Below, one piece after another: positions 36,585 to 47,838 of a stretch of DNA of 64,000 nucleotides. The stretch is taken from NCBI GenBank assembly GCA_035582835.1, contig JAYKAV010000467.1:1199852-1263851 (forward strand). Reading direction: 5' to 3'. Both the position numbers and the translations under genes were made by a program. Numbering within the stretch: the stretch's first letter is position 1; every line of letters starts with the position of its first letter. The notes beneath the pieces were generated by a model that searched no databases, was not told the origin of the DNA, and saw nothing but the letters and a program-made list of their open reading frames with translations. Source of the stretch: Phoebastria nigripes. Taxonomy: Eukaryota; Chordata; Aves; Procellariiformes; Diomedeidae.

Positions 36585-37121
36585 ATTTATGTTGTGTGAT
36601 GGTAGTGTTACATGATGCTGTATGTCACCACTGCTGTGGCTGCCACGTATCAAAGGTATTATAGCAGGAACCTCTTGCTGCCAGCCAAGCTAGAGGCAAG
36701 AGGAGAAATTCATTGCAATGTTAAACCTTATGGCCTAGTCCAAAGAGGCCAGGGGTAGAGACTGTAATGGATATACCTTTAAATTGTTGTAACCCATAAT
36801 TTGAGTTGTGTATTATAGGAAGTACTACGGCAGAAACCACCTGAATCAATGAAGGATGGACCTCACAAGAAGCAGTGCAAGTACAGCAGTGACCCAACTT
36901 GAGCTGGTTTCGGTGCTCAGTAACTCCATGCAACAAACCACCTGTCCTGCCCTGAGTGAATACCATAATAGATGGAGCCCAAAGTCATCGACCAAATGAA
37001 CTTAATGAACATTCTATGGATATTTATGGACATTTTACAGACATTTTAGGGGGGAAGGGGTAGTTAATGAGGACATGTTGTGATACTGTGGGACCTGAGC
37101 ATGATGTAAATGGTATGGAAT
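36585..37121 (+). other. Provirus non-coding tail, no env
   Basis: About 540 bp between the end of pol and the polypurine tract. No envelope-like open frame, signal peptide or membrane span is visible, in keeping with ERVL elements lacking env. Confidence 0.7.
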
Positions 37122-37134
37122 AAGGGGTGAAGAA
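37122..37134 (+). promoter_or_regulatory. Polypurine tract
   Basis: The run 'aaggggtgaagaa' abuts the TG that opens the 3' LTR, the standard position for the plus-strand primer of reverse transcription. One T interrupts the purines. Confidence 0.85.
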
Positions 37135-37741
37135 TGTACTGGTTTTCGCTGGGACAGAGTTAAATTTCTTTGTAGTAGCTTATATGGGGCTATGTTTTGG
37201 ATTTGTGCCATAAATAATGTTGATAACACCTTGATATTTTAGTTACTGCTGAGCAGTGCCTACACAGCATCAAGGCCTTTTCTGCTCCTCACCCCACCCC
37301 ACCAGCGAGTAGGCTAGGGGTGCACAAGAAGTTGGGAGGGGACACAGCTGGGACAGCTGACCCCAACTGACCAAAGCGATATTTCATACCATATTACATG
37401 CTCAACAATAAAACTGGGGGGGAGGTTATTGGGGGGGGGGCACTGCTCAGGGAGTGGCTGGGCATCGGTCAGTTGGTGGTAAGCAATTGTCTTCATTTGC
37501 ATCACTTATTTTTCTTGGTTTTATTTTCCTCTTTGTTTTGTTTTGTTTTATTTTTCCTTTTCCTTACAATTTTTTTTTAAACTTCTTTTTAATTATTAAA
37601 CTGTTTTTATCTCAACCCATGAGTTTCTTTCTCACTTTTACCCTTCCGATTCTCCCCCTCATCCCAAGGCAGGGTAGGGGGGAGTGATCGAGAGCAGCTG
37701 TGTGGTAGAGCAGCTGTGTGGTACTTACTTGCCGCCCGACA
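37135..37741 (+). mobile_element. 3' LTR of the ERVL-type provirus
   Basis: Opens TGTACTGG and closes with CGACA at 37741. Contains a decayed promoter segment, a G-rich stretch (37416-37440), an ATTAAA polyadenylation signal (37595-37600) and a 16-bp perfect tandem duplication ('agagcagctgtgtggt' at 37691-37706 and 37707-37722). The CRE position has lost its core ('tattacatgc'). The outer flank is 'ttcgt'; no matching left flank exists because the 5' end is gone. Confidence 0.93.
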
Positions 37742-39377
37742 TTCGTCATAGGTTTTTCTTAGGTGCTTATCATCTCAATAGCTAGGAGCTTCACAGGTGT
37801 TAATTTAACTCCGTAAAACCTACTGAAGATACAAGAAAGGCATTATCCCATTTTTATAGCCAAGAGTCAGAGACACAGTGAGGTAAACTGAAACACAGCC
37901 TCTAATTTCGCTTGACCAATTTGGGAAATACAAGTTTCAGAATACTTCACATTAGCTTCCCTTAACATCATCAAACATATTTTCCTCTGACTTTAATTTG
38001 CAAGAGCTTAGCTCAACATGTTTGCAAGTTACACTACTGGCTTACAGTGGATGTTCAGAAAATAAGAACAGTAACTGGACAAAAAGTTTTCTTTAAGCAA
38101 TTTATTTAGTGTTATATATAGTAGTTCTATGTTCTATCAGCAAGTTTTCTCTAAGGTAAGAGACTATTATCTTAACTTTCACACCATTGTTTCACNCCAA
38201 ATCTTCCAAAGCATTTGCTAAATGTCTTTCAAGTTCTGCAAGAAATGGGAAGAAGACTATAGTAACCATTGCTACACAGTCCTTACTGATCCTACAAGCA
38301 GCTTTAGCCTACAAGGTCATGTCTAAGAGAACATGTGATCATGCCATTAAAGTTTATCCTACCATATATATCGTATATCAGAGTATAAGCATAAGGACAA
38401 AAAAAGGTAATTCTGGCACTGCCTGATTTTTTAGTGCTTGACTTTCTACCTTAGTGATTTTTATGACAAATTTGCCATGTAACATTTAATTTTCTTTCAG
38501 AAAATAGATGGCACATTTCCATCATGGGGAGTGACGTTGACACACACTTCATTCCTCAGCTAGGCTGAAACTTTAGATTGACTACAAGAAGCTATGACAC
38601 ACAAACAAATATTTAAATAGAAGCAGTAAGTTGTTGTTAGCTAGTCATCTATTTAGACCTGCAGTCAATGCAAAATAAGCACTTTTCCAGTGAATTCTCC
38701 AGATATTGAGTATGTAGGAAAACATGAGATTTAGGAATTATTGGTTTTGTTTTCTCTCAGTGGCCTGGATTCTGCTTCAGGCTAAATATTTTACAGAACA
38801 CAGGTTATTCTTTCTCCCTGACTCTAAGACTGTCCTTTCTCCCCTAGACCCTGCAACATGTTGCCGTACATGGTCAGTGTTAGGTTTTGCAAGGGACTAT
38901 CACAGCTTTACGTAGCAGAAACGCCCATTGTAAGGGTTGCAGAGAATGTACTACACGGAATGTAGTTTCTTCTTGGTGATAAAGTATACATGCCATGTCC
39001 TGTTTCCCCAACTCCCCACAGAGAATTAGCCAGAGAGGCTCAGAAGCATCTTGCTGGAGTAGTGTTGCTGATCACATCTGTAGTAATAAAGAAGGTAGAT
39101 GCTCCTGGATGCTTCAGTACCATGTGTTTTCCACATAAACAGTTACTTTTCAAACCTAAACTCAGTTTTTCCTCTACTTCCTCAAAATCTCTCAAAATTC
39201 TCTTACCTATTCATTTTTCTTCTCTTGCCCTGACTTTTGCTCCTGTCCATTTCTTGAATTGGAAAATTATTTTCTTTTTATTTTCTTAACATCAGCAGAC
39301 GGCCTCCAAGAACCAGGGAGGGCAGGGGAAGAAGGCAGATAACTGCACAACTGATTTCTGTAATTTGCTTTGGCATC
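37742..39377. other. Non-coding stretch with a MIR/L2-like relic
   Basis: Apart from the relic at 37800-37965 nothing is recognised. Open frames at 38187-38426 and 38990-39289 show no domain and no convincing splice pair. An N lies at 38196. Confidence 0.5.
37800..37965 (-). mobile_element. MIR/L2-like ancient repeat relic
   Basis: The plus strand reads 'cattatcccatttttatag', 'agtcagagacacagtgagg', then 'cttgaccaatttgggaaat', the reversed order of the MIR/L2 core (cattatcccattttacaga...ggctcagagaggtaa...cttgcccaa). Highly diverged; recognised from remembered words. Confidence 0.5.
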
Positions 39378-39757
39378 TGTACTGGGATGGAGTTAATTTC
39401 CTTCATAGCAGCCCATAGGGTACTATGTTTTGGATTTGTGACCAAAACAGTGCTGACAGCACACCGATGTTTTAGCTATTGCTGAACAGTACTTAACACA
39501 GCATCCGGGCCTTCTCTGTTTCTCATGCTGCACCCCCAGGTAGTAGGCTGGGAATGCACAAGAAGTTGTGAGGGGACACAACCAGAACAGCTTACCCCAA
39601 CTCTGACCAAAGGGGTATTCATTGCCATATGACGTTGTGCTCAGCAATAAAAGCTCAGGGAAAAGGAGGAGGAAGATTGAGGGCATTCAGGGTTATGGCA
39701 CTTTTCTTCCCAAGTAACCATGACACATGCTGAGGCCCTGCTTTCCGGGACAAAATA
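39378..39757 (+). mobile_element. 3'-truncated ERVL-type LTR, divergent subfamily
   Basis: Starts TGTACTGGGATGGAGTTAATTT with the same first 250 bp as the other LTRs, including the TGTTTTGGATT block, the GGGGTATTCAT...CATATGACGTTGTGCTCAG promoter segment (CRE changed at the last two positions) and a TATA-like 'caataaaag'. After 39690 it follows a different path ('cttttcttcccaagtaaccatgacac', 'ccctgctttccggga') and ends without the usual CACGACA terminus. This is a separate subfamily cut at its 3' end. Confidence 0.82.
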
Positions 39758-42640
39758 GGATTGAAAAATATACCTTTTTTTTTTTTTTTTTTTTGCAGAG
39801 GTTTATATTCTGACTGTCCCTGTGCAAATTTTCACAAGGATGGCAACAGATGCATCTGTGGTCTAAAGTGTGAGAGTGCTAAGTTATTTGAAAGAAAGTT
39901 TACCATCATATTTGAACCAGTGAAAAAGCCTCATTCTTGTTAACAGTTGAAGTATCTTGAGTTAGAGTTGTGAAAATAATTATCCTAAGACAGACAACCG
40001 ATATAGATTATGCTATCCAAGGTTGCAATTAAGGCTTTCCACAATTGTAAGCAATTTATACCAGTATTCCATTATGAAACTGTTGGGCAAGCATAACAAC
40101 AGCCAGTGCTGGCATTACCACAAAATCACCAAGAATGACAACCAAGCTTTGGAACAGCAGGTATCTGACTTGCTACATAAAGTGATCCAAGATCATAATT
40201 GCGAATAAAAACAAAGCAACTCCAAGAAATAGTTCTGCTCCTGACATTTCTGATCTCTGAGAATGTACACAACAGAAAGGAAGTTCCTGTAAGGTGTCTG
40301 TTAATGAAAACAGTCAAATAGAACATTTTAGGCTTTTTTACATTAGAGGTCTAGAAGACCCTCTGTTAATCCCTGCCCTGTAACCAACTAATGGAATTCT
40401 AGAACATGGCATCTTTTTAGATACCAGTTAACCTACTTCAGCTCTTTTTGTATAGAGCAGACTCCAGGCTGGGTCATTTAAAGTGGTGCCTCCTTATTCC
40501 TTTTCTTCCTTAAGTCCCTCTGCTAATTTGATGAATCATTTGCTGGCTAACTTAATGCTCATGAGATCATTTGCTAGCCTTCTAATCAGCAGGTATGTTT
40601 CTTAGTTCTTATCAGTAATTGCTCATTAGTAGGCATAGATTTTTGTGCAACAATAAATGATTGTAATCTAAGGAACAAAAGTCAGCCACATATCACAAGC
40701 TTGCTAGAAAATAAAAACAGCTTGAGAGAAGTCAAAAAGCAAAGAGTCCTGACATGGAAATATGGATTGGTTTTTGTTGCCATTTCTCTGCAGGCCTCTT
40801 GACAGACTTAACAAGATTATCCATTTCTCACCTTCCTTAGCTTTTCTTTGAAAAACATTTTTTTAGAAGTATCACAGTATGCATCTCTAACAAAGCAGTT
40901 GTGTAGTGCCAGTTCTTGAATCATCCATTACGAACCCACCCTGACACACCCTCACATCCTTTCCATCTGCTGCTCAATCTTGTGACATGGATCAAATGAC
41001 TACTGACATCCTAAAGTTTATCCATTCTCTTCCAAGAACAAATAAGGAGACTTCAAAGTGCTTAAAAAAACCCAACACTGCAGTCATTCTTCTAACAACT
41101 TTGACATGCCAGCATAGTGCTCTTTAAAATACTACTAATTGGGGAAAAAAAGGTACAGCTTCTTAACCTCTGTGTGTGTTCTTGCATTACCATGTCACAC
41201 TATACATCATGCCCACGCAACAGTAGAATTAAACTAGAAGGTAGCTGGAAAATAGGTAAAAATAATGACCTGTTTGTTTATTTGCAGCCCAGAGGCATAC
41301 TGAGTACCAAAGAGCCAGAAGCCACAATGAAAATTCATTTTGGAGGTTTGACACATGAGGCAAACAATTTCTCCTAATGAATGATGGGGTTGTTTCTAGC
41401 CCACCTACAGAACAACTTCTTGACTCAGCTCTGTGGTTGGCTTGAATAAGAAAATAATAATCTCTAACAATTCTACCTACTTCTGTACAAAATAATTCTC
41501 TCATTTGCACCAAAATATTTTGAGTAAACTGCCCAAATATTTGTTTTATACTTTTACTTAGAATAAGTAATTATTATTTTATGCTTTACTAGAAGCTGAC
41601 ATAGTAGTATTTGTGATAACTTAAAGTGTTCAAACAGTTCATCTAAACAGTGGGTGGGTAGTGACTGTTTTAAATGCCAGTAATACATTTACAGGACACA
41701 AAGAATAGGTGCTGGCTCGAGAGTATTAATATCTGGACTTTCTTCTCAGCTTTACTGTGGATGTTTGTTGTTACACTGGCAATTCTTTCACCATCACCAT
41801 GCCTTAGCTTCTATACCTGAAGAACTGATATAATTATTCTTGTCTAGCTATGAATGTGTTTAAGATCCACTAGCACTGTTTATTAGCATAGCTATTTTAG
41901 ATCTAGACTAAACACACTATCCTTCTTTCAGGCAATTCTCTACTTTCCATTCCTACATATTCTCCACTTATTCCTCACCAATAACCATTTTAAAACTTTG
42001 AAAATATAACCCAAGGAAACTATCAAACCAGTAAAATGTTCTTGCTCTTGGATTCTTTAATTTTTATTAAAAAGTAAATGAGCCTATATTATTCACAGAC
42101 CATTTCAATGTTGCATTTCACTGTGACTAGATTCATTGCTGCTCATTATTTGCACTATGGAAAAAACAGAAAACAATGATGATTCATACTCTTAATCTCA
42201 TAGTTAAATAAAATGAACTTCTATACAGTCAGGCATTTCTTTCCCCTTTTGTCTATGATGCAAATAATTTTAGTGGAAAAAAACCTCTAAAACATGTTCA
42301 GAATAAATTTTTTGCTATATCTTTCTTCAAGTGGTTTAAAATAATGACACCATTTAAAATGTGATTATGTATCTCAGCACGAGTTAGGAAGTATTAATGT
42401 ACATAAGAAAATAAACAATTCTTAGTGATAGTATAGTTAATTAGATGGAGATGGTGGAATTGTTAATGGTGCAAGAAATACCCATGTTTATTTCTGTTCT
42501 GTATTTAGAAGGATGAAAATGATTTATTCAAAGCAAATGAAGAGGAAATACTTTCCAAGCCATTAGTATGGAGAGTTTTCTAAGAAAAAAAGTTTTAAGT
42601 CAGCAGGTCAACTGATTTCCACAGAAAGACCCTAAAAAAG
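39758..42640. other. Non-coding stretch
   Basis: Contains a T run at about 39775-39794, the relic at 41730-41880 and otherwise unique AT-rich DNA. No exon with matching splice sites was identified. Confidence 0.5.
41730..41880 (+). mobile_element. MIR/L2-like ancient repeat relic
   Basis: Words in order: 'ttacactggcaattctttcacc', 'ccatgccttagcttctatacctg', 'gatataattattctt', 'gaatgtgtttaagatcc'. This matches the ctgggcaagtcactt / tgcctcagttt / ctgtaaaatggggataataat layout of MIR and L2 tails. Divergence is large. Confidence 0.5.
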
Positions 42641-42920
42641 TTGGCAGAGAGTCCTTTAGCTCTTCTAACAATAACAAATCCTGGAAAGCAAGGGAAGTCC
42701 TAAAGGACTGGAAGATCACCTGTTCTAAGATAACAAATTAGATGACCCAAATTCCAACAGAAGAGCGAGCCTACCAACATCACAAAAAGAAATAAATCAT
42801 ATTACTATAAAGATGTTAGAATGATCCAGTGAATCTGACTTTACAGGAAACAGATCTTCTCAAACAAACCATTGGCATTTTAGTTGTACGTACAACAGAG
42901 TTTTGTAAGGCACTGACATG
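42641..42920 (+). mobile_element. Ancient CR1/L3-like LINE RT relic
   Basis: Traces of a non-LTR RT in the right order but broken frames: 'ttggcagagagtcctttagc' (LAESPLA), 'caagggaagtcctaaaggactggaag' (REVLKDWK), 'aattccaacagaagagcgagcctaccaacatc' (RASLPTS, equivalent to YRPVSLTS) and 'gactttacaggaaacagatc' with 'tctcaaacaaacc' (DFTGNRSSQTN, equivalent to GFTKGRSCQTN). The spacing fits an RT fingers-palm region. The wording is closer to L3-type than to the young CR1s here. Confidence 0.55.
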
Positions 42921-43098
42921 AAACTGATGACAAAAATAATGCTATATGAATATGACTGTCTCTGAGGCAGATACCCTGGGAACTTGCTACAGGACTTTCA
43001 GGTTCCCAGCCCCATTTCCATGAGGTTTTAGGCTTCTTAATTTAGTAGAGAACTGAGCTCTAGCTCAGTAAGCACTCCCTGGTCCTGAGATTTATTCT

Positions 43099-43440
43099 TA
43101 GAATCACAGAATCACAGAATCATTTAGAATGGAAAAGACCTTTAAGATCATAGAGTCCAACTGTTAACCTTACACTGCCAAGTCCACCACTAAACCATGT
43201 CCCTAAACCGTTAACCCTACACTGCCAAGTCCACCACTAAACCATGTCCCTAAGCAACCACATCTACACATCTTTTAAATACCTCCAGGGATGGTGACTC
43301 AACCACTTCCCTGGGCAGCCTGGTCCAGTGCTTTATAACCCTTTCAGTGAAGAAATTTTTCCTAATATCCAATCTAAACCTCCCCTGGTGCAACTTGAGG
43401 TCGTTTCCTCTCGTCCTATCACTTGTTACCTGGGAAAAGG
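43099..43440 (-). mobile_element. Short CR1 LINE fragment with internal duplication
   Basis: Plus strand begins with 'tagaatcacagaatcacagaatc' (reversed CR1 tail), then the 3' UTR, then the reversed end of ORF2 up to the 'tcctatcacttgttacctggga' segment, where it is truncated. A 47-bp segment is tandemly duplicated (43163-43209 and 43210-43256). Confidence 0.94.
43163..43256. repeat. 47-bp tandem duplication within CR1
   Basis: The unit starting 'gttaacc' and ending 'ccatgtccctaa' is present twice with about two differences. The other CR1 copies have it once, so the duplication arose in this copy or its immediate source. Confidence 0.93.
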
Positions 43441-46400
43441 TAAAGTAGGTCTATCCCAGAGGTACAAAATCCAAGGCTCCAGACTCATGACTGTGTGTGC
43501 ATTTCCAACATCCTCAGCCCAGGTATTGATTTATTAGACAGCTTTCCTGGTCCTGCACTTCTTCAATCAGAAATTTTCCTACAAGCTCTTCTTTTTTATC
43601 TCTAGAGACTCTTGGTCTGACAGTGTAAGTTTTTTGAAAGGATGTCTGCAGTTAGGCAGATGCTCAGCAATGCAAAAAAAAAAAAAAAACTCATGCTAAA
43701 AGCAAGAAAAAAAAAAAATAACCAAAGCAAGTTATTCAAAGTCATGATGATGATATAAATGGGTTTGCATTTCAGATCAGTTCAAATAGGAGATTATGCA
43801 TTCTCTGCTGCACATATAATGAAAAACTGTAGGTATACAGGCTTATACAGGTTTTGTGGGCTTCAGTAAGGCAGAACTACACTGACTTCAGCTTCATGAT
43901 GCGTTGTCAGTTGCGTAGGAGGACCTCATTCAGTAATAATCTCAAATCCTATGGAATTCAGTAACTAAGCTAAGAACGTGTGTCAGGCAGCTGCTGACAT
44001 ACTTGTCCAAATGTTTCAAAAACGGTAGTACAAGATTTAGTCTCTTAATGGCAGTCAAAAAATCAAGAAACAAAGGCTCACCCATATTAGCCCTAATTGT
44101 TTGGTATTTGTTGTTACAAAAAAATCAGTTGTTCACTGTTACCTGGAGTTCTCCTGCTAAGTGTACTCAAGTAGACTGCACGGGAAGGAAGCTGAGATGG
44201 ACACATGCAAAAAGCAGAGTTCCCAAAATGGACAAATGTTTCTTCCATTCCTTTTCATAAGGAAGAGAGTCATATGGCATCACAGATGTCAAATCTTTCA
44301 GTAAATGAAAGCTTTGAAATAGATACTTTACTTACTGCTGTAAATGCACCTTTCTGACAGGGACATGGAAGAGGAAGCTGACAAAAAATTCATGTCAACA
44401 TTTTTCTTTCAGTTCCTGAATCCCTGTTTGGGCATTTCAACAAGTAACTTGATTACAAAGTCCTTTTATTGATCTCATCCAACTTCTGGAAATAAGGCTA
44501 TTCATTAGTGAGTTTTTTCCAATAAATGTCCTGAAATAAGGCTGTGACATTCCACGCACATTACAAAATGTTGGGGAACACTGATAGTGGAGCTTGATTG
44601 TATGACATGGCCATAGCAAAGGAGTGGACAGAAGTCCTTCTATGTCATTTGTTTCCCAAAAGGAAAATTCATCTTTTTTAATGCTAGTCCAGATACAACC
44701 TTGAGTACAGTGCTTTTCCCAGAAGTCTTAACCTCCTAGTTTTCAACTCCAAAAATCATAGTTATTTAGCAGCTCGTATGATCACTTAGGCACACACACT
44801 AAAATACAGATTTGGCCTCTCTATATTTCCAGTATATGTCTTGACATTTTTCAGGCTTAGATATTGCCAAGTTTGCAAATTTTCCATTTCAGTTGAACAC
44901 TGAGCATGTATCAGATAGTAGTCATTGAGCAAGATCAAGAAAATCTGACAACTCTCTAGTAAACTTCAGGCTCTAGGACCCAAGACAGTCTTCCACTCCA
45001 GATTCCTTAACTTCACAGATATGTAACCGTAAAAAGGTATTTACAGAGTGCTTACACACTGTTATCCCAGCATTTAAAGACATCTTTAGCGCACTTCCAG
45101 GGAGCTAGTTTACCAAGTCTGGTAAACTACAGGACTGATTCTTCCTTTCCATCTTGGAGAAGATAAAGAGTTTTGCCTTTCTTACACATCGTCTCTTAGA
45201 AAAAGTTTTGGACACTTAAATAATTTTTAATTTCAATATTTCTGGATTACAGTCTTCCAACCATCCAGCTCTTACATTGCTATCATACAGAAAAAGTATA
45301 CCAAGTTGATTTGTTTCAAATAGCTGGTATGGTTCCTTTAACTCTACATATCTTTGGTTTTGAACAAAAAGAGATAAACAAATGAAGATTTCTTATAAAA
45401 TTGAAGAACTGGTAGATCCATTGCCCAACAATATGTTTTACAGACGTAATACCTAGACAAAAATACGGAAGAGGGTATTTCCAGTTCAAGACTAATAAAT
45501 ACAAAATAGTCAAACAATCATTACTAAAAGTTAACACTAGACCCTAAAATTTCTCCATGCATATGTCACACATATCTTGTATTTTATCTCCAATGTTCCT
45601 GTACCTAATAGACAGAAATACTGAACTTTTGCACAAACTAGAAGTAAACTTATAGAATACTAAACAGTCTTCTGCAGAAATATAATTAGCAATGGAAATG
45701 AGTGAACATGTTCAACCAATTCATTCCTTATCTGTGCATTCTGCAGATCATCACAGACTCTGCTGAAGAAGTATTTTACATCAAGCTGGTGAAAAGTTTC
45801 TACTCTTTTACGTTTCTCTAGATAATGAAGATAGACGCAAAGGGTACACAGAAGAAAAAATTACCAATACACTCTCTCCATTACAGAGAATAATTTTATC
45901 AATTATTACATTTTTGCTTTTTTGTTTTTACAATAAAGACATAAACATAAAAAAGGCAGATAAGGTGCAGTTAGGAAAGAAGGGAAGGTAGGCACACTGT
46001 AACACTGTTACTATGATTCAACAAATTACTGTTCATCAAACAGAGCAAATGATTACATATACTCTTAGATTCTCACAAATGCAAAGTAAAACATGTTATC
46101 CTCAATGTCAGTGAAGTAAGTTTTGTCTTTTTTTGACTACAGACACTACCTTTGTTCATGTCTTCCACCTTGCTACCATGTGAAAACTGCATGACTGAGT
46201 TTTTCAAGACATTCACACATCTGAAAGAATCTCTCCTCAAAAGTTCCTCAAAGATGATTTTTTTGTTGACCCAACTTTTCTGTTGCCACAACTAATAATC
46301 TTTGCAAAGATTTCCATCATCAGGACAAGAAACCAACATGTTCTGTGGAAGTCTGGCTGAAGAAAAAATGTACAAAAAAATCTTCACTCCAGCAAGAAAG

Positions 46401-47304
46401 AATAAATGAAGCTAGTTCCATGGTTATCTATTACCTGCAACACAAGCTTACAAACTTAGCTCCCTGGATAAAAGGAACATTTCATGTAGAAAAGCTACAG
46501 ACTCTTTTCTGGAAGTGAGTTTTAATGGAATATGTTGTGTGACTTACCTGAGCAAAACTGTTGAGTTGAAGAAAATAATTCTGTTACTTCTCTCTGTACA
46601 CAGATGATGTATAACCCACTACTTGTCAAAAGTCTGTTGAAAGCAGTATCACACTTCCAAAATGCTCTTTTTTAGTGTTGTGAGACTACAGGTTGTTCAC
46701 AGGCTGGATTAACCTGGTTTTTTATCCTCTCTCTCTGAATGGAGCTCAATAATATAATAAGCCTCCTAACTTGTAGGGAAAATAAATTTTAGAGGGATAG
46801 GAGTGAAATGAAACAAAATATCCTATCATTTAAAAGAAAAGTTACAGAAAAGAGTAATACTGAAAAATTGTATAACAGAATGAATTACCACTTTGAATAG
46901 ACACCTCCAGATGCACCAATAGGAAGAAACAATAGATTTTGATCTAGACATAATCCAGCTCAGCTACATCTACCCTTGCTATTATGCTGCCCTAGGAACT
47001 TGCAAATTAAAATTTACTTTTATAAAATTCTTAGAGAAAAACCTACCAGAGGCAGTTGAACTAAATAAAATAACACAAAACAAAAGAAAATAATCTTCTA
47101 TAATAACGCAACTAGACATTATTCGATGCTGTACTTTAACAAGCATTCCTGAAAGATGCTAAACTGTAACTAAAGAAACTTGAGCGAGAAGCTTCTATAT
47201 ATCGAAACTGAATTTTTCAAGTCCTGTCTTCCAAGGTATTATCTTATTATAATCTTTTTATGATCAGGGACCAGAGCTGCCTTGGAGCAATCCATCTATT
47301 GTCT
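43441..47304. other. Unique AT-rich non-coding stretch
   Basis: A-rich runs at about 43674-43689 and 43707-43718, otherwise nothing recognised. Short open frames (44003-44260, 45316-45537, 46073-46291) have no motif and no splice context. Confidence 0.5.
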
Positions 47305-47521
47305 TACTCTGGCTTCAGCTGGGATAGAGTTAATTTTCTTCCTACTAGCTGGTATAGTGCTGTGTTTTGGATTTAGTAGGAGAAGAATGTTGATAACACA
47401 CTGATGTTTTAGTTGTTGCTAAGCAATGTTTACACTAGCCAAGGACTTTTCAGCTTCCCATGCTCTGCCAGGTGCACAAGAAGCTGGGAGGGAGCACAGT
47501 CAGGACAGCTGACCCAACTGG

Positions 47522-47569
47522 CCAATGGGGTATTCCATACCATATGACGTCATGCTCAGTACATAAACT
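47522..47569 (+). promoter_or_regulatory. LTR core promoter: CCAAT, CRE, TATA-like
   Basis: CCAAT at 47522-47526, a perfect palindromic cAMP-response element TGACGTCA at 47545-47552 and a TATA-like 'tacataaa' near 47560-47567, with spacing typical of an RNA polymerase II promoter. The other LTRs carry CRE versions damaged mostly at the CpG. Confidence 0.72.
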
Positions 47570-47706
47570 GGGTTGGTGGAGGAGGGGGATGCTTGGGCAT
47601 TGGTCAGCGGGTGGTGAGCAATTGCATTGTGCATCACTCATTTTGTATATTCTATCATGATTATTAGTAGTAGTAGTATCATTATTTTCCCTTCCTTTTC
47701 TTTTCT

Positions 47707-47712
47707 ATTAAA
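47707..47712 (+). terminator. LTR polyadenylation signal ATTAAA
   Basis: The hexamer ATTAAA, followed by a T-rich 'ctgtctttatctc', is in the same place in every LTR of the family in this window (4-9, 37595-37600) and probably defines the R/U5 side of the LTR. Confidence 0.65.
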
Positions 47713-47838
47713 CTGTCTTTATCTCAATCCACGAATTTTACTTTTTTTTTCCAATTCTCTCCCCCATCCCACTGAGCGGGCTGGGAGTGAGCGAGCGGCT
47801 GTGTGGTATTTGGCTGCCTGCCGGGTTAAGCCACAACA

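Larger units (their letters stand above)
28540..37741 (+). mobile_element. 5'-truncated ERVL-type provirus with nested insertions
   Basis: In order: gag relic (28560-29650), protease (29690-29950), RT (30130-30895), connection (30896-31390), RNase H (31440-31858), integrase zinc-binding part (31859-32080), nested CR1/LTR insertion (32081-36137), rest of integrase (36138-36584), a 540-bp non-coding tail, polypurine tract (37122-37134) and 3' LTR (37135-37741). There is no env between pol and the 3' LTR, as in ERVL (class III) elements. The 5' LTR and primer-binding site are missing, so the provirus is 5'-truncated; its left limit is approximate. Stops, frameshifts and the insertions make it non-functional. 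Confidence 0.92.
47305..47838 (+). mobile_element. Solo ERVL-type LTR, plus strand
   Basis: Opens with 'tactctggcttcagctggg' (TG terminus apparently mutated to TA) and ends 'gttaagccacaaca' at 47838. No internal retroviral sequence is attached on either side. The flanking 5-mers do not match (tgtct / actag), so a target duplication is not visible; the exact 5' end may be off by a few bases. It holds the best-preserved promoter segment of the family and an ATTAAA signal at 47707-47712. Confidence 0.92.

Noticed and set aside
36585..37121. Possible env gene between pol and the 3' LTR
   Set aside because: No open frame of length, no signal peptide, no membrane span; the space is short and typical of env-less ERVL.
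39776..39943. Cys-rich open frame after a long T run and a 'gcag' acceptor-like site (SDCPCANF...CICGLKC)
   Set aside because: It resembles an exon start, but there is no matching donor, the frame runs straight to a stop, and no known domain is recognisable. The T run can equally be a retroposon tail. Chance is the simpler view.
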